A stretch of DNA of 39,008 nucleotides, taken from an uncultured SAR86 cluster bacterium. GTDB lineage: Bacteria; Pseudomonadota; Gammaproteobacteria; Magnimaribacterales; D2472. The stretch is from the NCBI GenBank assembly GCA_902541175.1, contig CACBPP010000002.1:78581-117588 (forward strand). The letters are read 5' to 3'. Of this stretch, positions 34,684 to 39,008 are shown piece after piece (the first letter of the stretch is position 1; the number at the start of each line of letters is the position of its first letter). Both the position numbers and the translations under genes were made by a program. The notes beneath the pieces are model-generated. The model saw only the letters and a list, made by a program, of their open reading frames with translations. It made no database searches and was not told the origin of the DNA.

Positions 34684-35004
34684 TTATTTTGAGGATGATT
34701 CCTCAATTTCTTCCGCTTCAATTACAACCTCTTCTTCTGAATTGTTTTTGAAAGGAAAAGGTTTTTCTTCGGTTTGAAACAATAAGAATGATAAAGAATC
34801 TTCAAAAAACTCAATAACATAAGAATTTACATTAGCAATTGATGGATTTACTTTTGATGTAAAAAGAACAAATAAAAACTGAATAACTGCAAGCCCAATA
34901 CATATTGGTAAAACAAAATTTAATGCAAACGCATATAGAACCATAAAAATGAATCTAATCCACTTACTTGATTTTAAAATTTCGTCTTTGTTAATAGTTT
35001 CCAT
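34684..35004 (-). CDS. Small DUF4389-type membrane protein
   Basis: This 106-residue protein has two hydrophobic segments (about residues 16-48) and an acidic Glu/Ser-rich C-terminal tail. The WIRFIFMVLYAFAL stretch followed by a second membrane segment and a conserved FTSKVNPSIANVNSY region resembles DUF4389. The function of the family is unknown. It begins 2 bases after the gpsA stop, so it is co-expressed with gpsA, a common arrangement in gammaproteobacteria as I recall it. A GAG element precedes the start. Confidence 0.75.
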   Translation of the reverse strand: METINKDEILKSSKWIRFIFMVLYAFALNFVLPICIGLAVIQFLFVLFTSKVNPSIANVNSYVIEFFEDSLSFLLFQTEEKPFPFKNNSEEEVVIEAEEIEESSSK

Positions 35005-35006
35005 AC

Positions 35007-36017
35007 TCAGTAATTAAATTCTACATCAATCTCATTCGGATTATTAATTAAATCATCAATTAGTGTGTTTGGTGAAGCATTATTGTAAATTATATTATAC
35101 ATAGATTCGACTAGTGGCATTTTAATATTCAATTTTGATGATTCTTTTAAAACAACTTCAAGAGTTCTTAATCCCTCAGCAACTTGACCAACGCTTTCCT
35201 TTGCCTTTGATAAAGACATGCCAGATCCAATATTAAAACCAAGTTGATAATTCCTTGATAAAGTTGACATGCATGTTGCAACTAAATCACCCATTCCCGA
35301 TAATCCTAAAAATGTTATCGGATTTGCACCTTTTGCAACAGCAAAGCGACTCATCTCAGCCATGCTACGAGTTAGTATTAGTCCAATAGCATTTTCGCCA
35401 ACTTTAAGTGATTCAGCCATTCCGCATATTACTGCATAAATGTTTTTTAATGCGCCAGCCATTTCAACTCCTTGCATATCTTTACTTGAATATATTTTAA
35501 AAGTTTCAGAAGACAAAACTGATTTAACTATATTTATTAAACTTTCATCAGGACTTGCTATGACTGTACCTGCTATTTTTTCATCCGCTATTTCTTTAGC
35601 TAGGTTTGGGCCACTCAAAACACCAATAGTATTATTGAGTTTTGATGAAATAATATTTGATAATGGTCTAAATGGATCATCAAGGATACCTTTTGTACAT
35701 GAAACTAAATATGGTTTTTCATCTATATAATCAGAAATTCTTATTACGATTTGCTCGAAAACAATACTTGGTGTCGCAATAAAAATTATAGATTTATTAT
35801 TTAAAACTTCTTTTAAGTTATCAGATGCAATTATATTTTTAGATAATTTTAATTCAGGATGATATGTGGTGTTAGCTCCCTCCGAATTTATTCTTAAAGC
35901 TTGTTCAGAGTCCCTTACCCACAATGAAACGTTGTATCCATTTGATGCTGCTAAATTTGCTAGAACCGTCCCAAAACTTCCTCCTCCGAGAACTGCAACA
36001 CTTTTGGAATTTTTCAT
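35007..36017 (-). CDS. gpsA: Glycerol-3-phosphate dehydrogenase [NAD(P)+]
   Basis: GpsA makes sn-glycerol-3-phosphate from dihydroxyacetone phosphate for phospholipid synthesis. The 336-residue protein begins with the nucleotide-binding VAVLGGGSFGTVLA. It has SCTKGILDD, GVLSGPNLAKEIA, the catalytic-Lys region EMAGALKNIYAVICGMAE, LSGMGDLVATCMSTLSRN, and VAEGLRTLEVV. It lies between two small membrane-protein genes, 3 bases after the DUF4149 stop. Confidence 0.96.
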   Translation of the reverse strand: MKNSKSVAVLGGGSFGTVLANLAASNGYNVSLWVRDSEQALRINSEGANTTYHPELKLSKNIIASDNLKEVLNNKSIIFIATPSIVFEQIVIRISDYIDEKPYLVSCTKGILDDPFRPLSNIISSKLNNTIGVLSGPNLAKEIADEKIAGTVIASPDESLINIVKSVLSSETFKIYSSKDMQGVEMAGALKNIYAVICGMAESLKVGENAIGLILTRSMAEMSRFAVAKGANPITFLGLSGMGDLVATCMSTLSRNYQLGFNIGSGMSLSKAKESVGQVAEGLRTLEVVLKESSKLNIKMPLVESMYNIIYNNASPNTLIDDLINNPNEIDVEFNY

Positions 36018-36020
36018 GAC

Positions 36021-36428
36021 TTATAGAGTTGTTGCTCTAAATATTTGCACTATGGCTATAGCCATTATTACCACAGTATTGAATACACTAAGATTATGTA
36101 ACCATTTGAAAAGGTTATCCCAGCCTCTATCTCTAGCACTATTTGTGAGTGGAATAATTATGTATCCAAAAAAAGAGAAAAATACAGCCACAATTGCTAT
36201 ATAAACATCGAATATTTCAAAAAATAAATAGGATATTAATAAAGCAAGTAAGGTAATTAATAATAGTAGTAAGTAGTAGCGAGGAAAAATTTTTCTCAAG
36301 AATTTTGATGCATTTTGGTCATCCAGTACCTTAAATACCACTGGAGCTGTAAGAAGTACTTGTGCAAAAATGATTCCAAGTACTAGGGAGTAGCAAAGTA
36401 TTAAAAGACTTATGATTAAAGTATCCAT
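36021..36428 (-). CDS. DUF4149-type membrane protein
   Basis: This 135-residue protein has four hydrophobic segments and the pattern of the DUF4149/TMEM205-like family: FAQVLLTAPVVFKVL near the start and a C-terminal RWxxLHNLS-like FKWLHNLSVFNT. The function is unknown. The ATG is only 11 bases after the CCA end of tRNA-Asp, with no Shine-Dalgarno between. It precedes gpsA in the same run. Confidence 0.75.
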   Translation of the reverse strand: MDTLIISLLILCYSLVLGIIFAQVLLTAPVVFKVLDDQNASKFLRKIFPRYYLLLLLITLLALLISYLFFEIFDVYIAIVAVFFSFFGYIIIPLTNSARDRGWDNLFKWLHNLSVFNTVVIMAIAIVQIFRATTL

Positions 36429-36439
36429 AATAAATTCAG

Positions 36440-36514
36440 TGGCGGTCCGACGGGGAATCGAACCCCGAACGCCGCCGTGACAGGGCGGAATTATAACCGT
36501 TTAACTACCGGACC
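36440..36514 (-). tRNA. tRNA-Asp (GTC)
   Basis: Minus-strand cloverleaf: acceptor GGTCCGG/TCGGACC, anticodon stem CCGCC/GGCGG with GTC, T loop TTCGATT, G73 and encoded CCA (36442-36440). It is 47 bases after tRNA-Val and 11 bases before the DUF4149 gene. Confidence 0.96.
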
Positions 36515-36561
36515 ACTTAAAAGTTGAATCTTATATGTTATTAATAAAAGTTCAACCTTAA

Positions 36562-36638
36562 TGGTGGGTGATGACAGGTTCGAACTGCCGACCCTCTCGG
36601 TGTAAACGAGATGCTCTACCAAACTGAGCTAATCACCC
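36562..36638 (-). tRNA. tRNA-Val (TAC)
   Basis: Minus-strand cloverleaf: acceptor GGGTGAT/ATCACCC, D arm GCTCAGTTTGGTAGAGC, anticodon stem TCTCG/CGAGA with TAC, T loop TTCGAAC, A73 and encoded CCA (36564-36562). Confidence 0.96.
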
Positions 36639-36645
36639 TAACCTT

Positions 36646-36685
36646 CTTAATTAACAATTAAGGGTGCTAATAATACTATTATTAG
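36646..36685 (-). other. Two tandem AT-rich hairpins between the EamA gene and tRNA-Val
   Basis: There are two perfect inverted repeats: 36646-36652/36656-36662 (CTTAATT/AATTAAG) and 36667-36674/36678-36685 (CTAATAAT/ATTATTAG). Each has a 3-base loop. On the minus strand the T run comes before the stems, so neither is a standard terminator for the EamA gene. Confidence 0.35.
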
Positions 36686-36705
36686 AAAAAAAATAACATT
36701 ATTTG

Positions 36706-37602
36706 TTAGGTTTGTTTTTGTTGATTTCCAGTTAAATTGATTCTTGCTAAATAGATGCCAAAAAGTGCAACAAGTACAAATATTATTTGTGTAATATTTA
36801 AAATTTCTCCAAATATAAATGCAGCTAAAATAGTTGCTGTAATGGGTTGCATTAAAAGTCCCACAGATCCTTCAGAGGCAGATATTTTTCCAATTCCATG
36901 AGTAATTAAATATTGGCCTCCAAATTGACATAAAACTGCAAGTAATAATAAGTTAATCCATTCAAATGAAGTCGACGGTATCATATTTCCACCTTGAATT
37001 AGCATTGGTATTATAGAAAATAAACAACAAAATAATGTTGTGTAAAAAATTATATTTAGGGAATTTTCTTTACCTAATTTTGCAATTATTAATAAATACA
37101 CTCCATAAAAAAAAGCCGCAATTAAACACAGTATGTCACCAACAACTCTCCCAGTAGCATAATTATTTGAAAAATAAATTAACCCCATTATTCCAATATA
37201 AGTAATAAGGAAAGATACAACAAAACTCCTTGATAGTTTTTCCCTAAAAAATATATAGCCAAGTATGGCCACAAATACAGGAGAAGAATTAACTATAATA
37301 GTTGCATTGGATACAGATGTTATATTCATGCTGTAATGCCAAAGAGTTAAATCAGTTGTAAATGCTAAAGATGCTAATGCAGCAAAAAAAATTGTTTTAC
37401 TATCATTTACGGTGAACTTTAATTTTTTATTTAATCTTAAGTTTAATAAGAATAAAAAAGGTAAAGCTAGCAACATCCTATAAAAGCTTATTGCTGATGA
37501 AGACAATATGCTCCACTTAACAAAAATTGGTGCAAAGCCAATTAGTACAGCTCCAAGTGTGAGGATAAGAAAGTGATTTGTTCGCTGAAAATTAGTTTTC
37601 AT
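36706..37602 (-). CDS. EamA-family (drug/metabolite superfamily) transporter
   Basis: This 298-residue inner-membrane protein has about ten hydrophobic segments arranged as two EamA repeats. Typical features are FAPIFVKWSILSSSAISFYRMLLA in the first half, NATIIVNSSPVFVAIL, and the second-repeat LLMQPITATILAAFIFGE. The family exports amino acids, nucleobases or drugs; the substrate is unknown. It is divergent from xseA with only 17 bases between start codons. A TATAAC box lies 3 bases before ATG, closer than expected for a functional -10, so its promoter is unclear. No terminator separates it from the tRNAs downstream. Confidence 0.9.
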   Translation of the reverse strand: MKTNFQRTNHFLILTLGAVLIGFAPIFVKWSILSSSAISFYRMLLALPFLFLLNLRLNKKLKFTVNDSKTIFFAALASLAFTTDLTLWHYSMNITSVSNATIIVNSSPVFVAILGYIFFREKLSRSFVVSFLITYIGIMGLIYFSNNYATGRVVGDILCLIAAFFYGVYLLIIAKLGKENSLNIIFYTTLFCCLFSIIPMLIQGGNMIPSTSFEWINLLLLAVLCQFGGQYLITHGIGKISASEGSVGLLMQPITATILAAFIFGEILNITQIIFVLVALFGIYLARINLTGNQQKQT

Positions 37603-37607
37603 AAAGT

Positions 37608-37613
37608 TATACT
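37608..37613 (+). promoter_or_regulatory. -10 element of xseA (leaderless type)
   Basis: TATACT, six bases (TTCAAT), then ATG 37620. No convincing -35 or Shine-Dalgarno is seen. It overlaps TATAAC on the opposite strand (37611-37606), in front of the EamA gene. Confidence 0.45.
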
Positions 37614-37619
37614 TTCAAT

Positions 37620-38984
37620 ATGACTAGTAACATTGTAGTGCAGAATGATGAAATTATCTCAGTAGGCGAACTAAATAAATCTGCAAAATATTTATTAGAG
37701 AATAACTTCAACAATGTATCTGTTGTTGGTGAAATATCAAACCTTTCAAGACCTAGTTCAGGGCATATCTACTTCACATTAAAGGATGAGGAAGGAGCAA
37801 TAAGATGTGCAATGTTCAAAAATCAAAATATGAAATTAAATTTTTCTCCTGAAAATGGAGATCAGTGTGTGCTCAAGGGTCAAGTAAGTATTTATGCTCC
37901 TCGAGGTGACTATCAGTTAATAGTAAAAGCTATTGAGCCTGCAGGTGCAGGAAATCTAATGCAACAATTTGAAAAGCTAAAGAATAAATTAGAAAACGAG
38001 GGATTATTTAGTTTAAATAATAAAGTAGATATACCTCAATCACCTAATCACATTGGGATTGTAACCTCATCATCGACTGCTGCATTTCAAGATATTATTT
38101 CAACTGTTAAAAGAAGAGCACCAAACTCTAAAATTTCATTAAGTGATGCCGTTGTTCAGGGCGACAATGCCCACGTCAGTATAATCAATGCACTTAATAG
38201 AATAATTTTGCATAACGAGAAAAATCCTAATAATAAAATTGATGTTGTCATTCTAGCTAGAGGCGGAGGTTCAATAGAAGATCTTTGGTGCTTTAATAAT
38301 GAAGATTTAGCTAGAGAAATTTTTTCATACCCAATTCCAACCATATCTGGAGTTGGCCATGAGATTGATTTTACTATTTGTGACTTTGTTTGCGATATAC
38401 GCGTTCCCACTCCGACAGCATCTGCAGAGCTTGTCACTGAATTTAATTTTAAACTTTCAGATAAATTAGATGAATTTAAGTTAAGAATAAATAAAAATAT
38501 AAGAACTTTTATTGAAGACTTAAGACGAAATCTAGATTTTAATCGATCAAAATTAAAAGATCCTTTGTCCTTATTAAGAGAAAAAAATCAATATTTAGAC
38601 AATCTGGATCTAAGAATACAAAAACAACAAAAATCAATCATTAATGATAGAAAGACTCAAATTGAAAAAATTGATTCTCAGATTAGTTTTAACAATCCAA
38701 TTAGAAAATTAGATCTTGTTAAAAATAAATTAATTCAAGCTAACGAAAGACTTCATAGAAATATCAATGAAAAGATAATGCTAAATAAAAATTTAATTGA
38801 TAAATTGCTTAAAAATATAAAAATACTTAGCCCACTATCAATATTAGATAGAGGGTATGCGATCGTTACTAATAAAAAAGGTGAAGCAATAAAGTCTTTT
38901 TCAGATGTCACCAAAGGAGAGATTTTAAAAACTAGATTAAATAAAGGCTCGTTAGATGTTGAAGTAATAAAAAATGAGAAATAA
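37620..38984 (+). CDS. xseA: Exodeoxyribonuclease VII large subunit
   Basis: XseA with the small subunit XseB degrades single-stranded DNA from both ends in repair. The 454 residues show the N-terminal OB domain (VSVVGEISNLSRPSSGHIYFTLKD split over residues 33-56, and GDYQLIVKAIEPAG). The catalytic core has IGIVTSSSTAAFQDI, ILARGGGSIEDLW, and GVGHEIDFTICDFVCDIRVPTPTASAE. A long helical coiled region (about 270-420) and the final DRGYAIVTNKKG follow. xseB is not in the window. Confidence 0.96.
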   Translation: MTSNIVVQNDEIISVGELNKSAKYLLENNFNNVSVVGEISNLSRPSSGHIYFTLKDEEGAIRCAMFKNQNMKLNFSPENGDQCVLKGQVSIYAPRGDYQLIVKAIEPAGAGNLMQQFEKLKNKLENEGLFSLNNKVDIPQSPNHIGIVTSSSTAAFQDIISTVKRRAPNSKISLSDAVVQGDNAHVSIINALNRIILHNEKNPNNKIDVVILARGGGSIEDLWCFNNEDLAREIFSYPIPTISGVGHEIDFTICDFVCDIRVPTPTASAELVTEFNFKLSDKLDEFKLRINKNIRTFIEDLRRNLDFNRSKLKDPLSLLREKNQYLDNLDLRIQKQQKSIINDRKTQIEKIDSQISFNNPIRKLDLVKNKLIQANERLHRNINEKIMLNKNLIDKLLKNIKILSPLSILDRGYAIVTNKKGEAIKSFSDVTKGEILKTRLNKGSLDVEVIKNEK

Positions 38985-39008
38985 GCTTAAAAATTCTTCT
39001 ATTTGTTG
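38974..39008 (+). CDS. Possible start of a further gene (cut by window edge)
   Basis: ATG 38974 overlaps the last 11 bases of xseA in another frame and reads MRNKLKNSSIC before the window ends. The basic start could be a signal sequence. Overlapping starts are common here, but 11 codons cannot prove a gene. Confidence 0.35.
   Translation, partial: MRNKLKNSSIC

Overview
The window looks like a chromosomal stretch of an AT-rich, streamlined marine gammaproteobacterium, most like the SAR86 group. The lineage call is an inference from gene content, not a database result. The gammaproteobacterial order tRNA-His/tig-clpP-clpX-lon-hupB-ppiD is intact. The neighbourhoods rnhA-dnaQ and gloB-mltD are also conserved. 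The tRNAs carry encoded CCA ends, intergenic gaps are tiny, and two large TonB-dependent receptors (TBDRs) sit among short transport and hydrolase operons. I see no phage, insertion sequence, CRISPR array, integrase or toxin-antitoxin pair. No gap between genes exceeds 300 bases.

Layout. 1-621: 3'-truncated metallo-beta-lactamase-fold hydrolase (minus). 819-3770: TBDR 1 (minus) with a strong terminator. 4015-8269 (plus): fabI, a small methyltransferase, a thiolase-like protein and an exported AbgB-like M20 amidohydrolase, all overlapping or nearly touching. 8262-11423 (minus): an SLC13/DASS anion symporter followed by gamma-glutamyltransferase. 11491-14541: TBDR 2 (minus). 14637-17169 (minus): rnhA-dnaQ-gltX. 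17192-19407 (plus): gloB-mltD. 19404-24683 (minus): ppiD-oppA-oppB-oppC without ATPase genes. 24746-30797 (minus): tRNA-His, tig, clpP, clpX, lon, hupB. 30888-32475 (minus): trhO and a glutathione S-transferase-like gene. 32522-33595 (plus): a sulfotransferase-like protein of unknown function. 33599-33753: tRNA-Arg and tRNA-Pro (minus). 33833-34675: folD (plus). 34684-36638 (minus): tRNA-Val, tRNA-Asp, a DUF4149 protein, gpsA, a DUF4389 protein. 36706-37602: an EamA transporter (minus). 37620-38984: xseA (plus), with the start of another gene at the right edge.

How the genes fit together. Much of the window is housekeeping: protein folding and turnover (tig, clpP, clpX, lon, ppiD), nucleoid structure (hupB), replication and repair (rnhA, dnaQ, xseA), translation (gltX, trhO, five tRNAs), lipid precursors (fabI, gpsA), C1 metabolism (folD) and cell-wall turnover (mltD). 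The left third looks like nutrient scavenging: two outer-membrane receptors, two exported hydrolases acting on amide or gamma-glutamyl bonds, and an inner-membrane dicarboxylate-type symporter.

The most interesting pattern is in the promoters. Seven genes that begin a transcript (SLC13, rnhA, gloB, lon, trhO, folD, xseA) each carry a -10-like hexamer exactly six bases before the start codon and have no convincing Shine-Dalgarno sequence. This predicts that transcription starts at the A of ATG, giving leaderless mRNAs. The two TBDRs, hupB, oppA and the M20 gene instead have clear Shine-Dalgarno sequences. Two divergent pairs are only 17 and 22 bases apart, so their -10 elements overlap. Two protein genes start 11 and 17 bases after a tRNA 3' end and probably obtain their 5' ends by tRNA processing.
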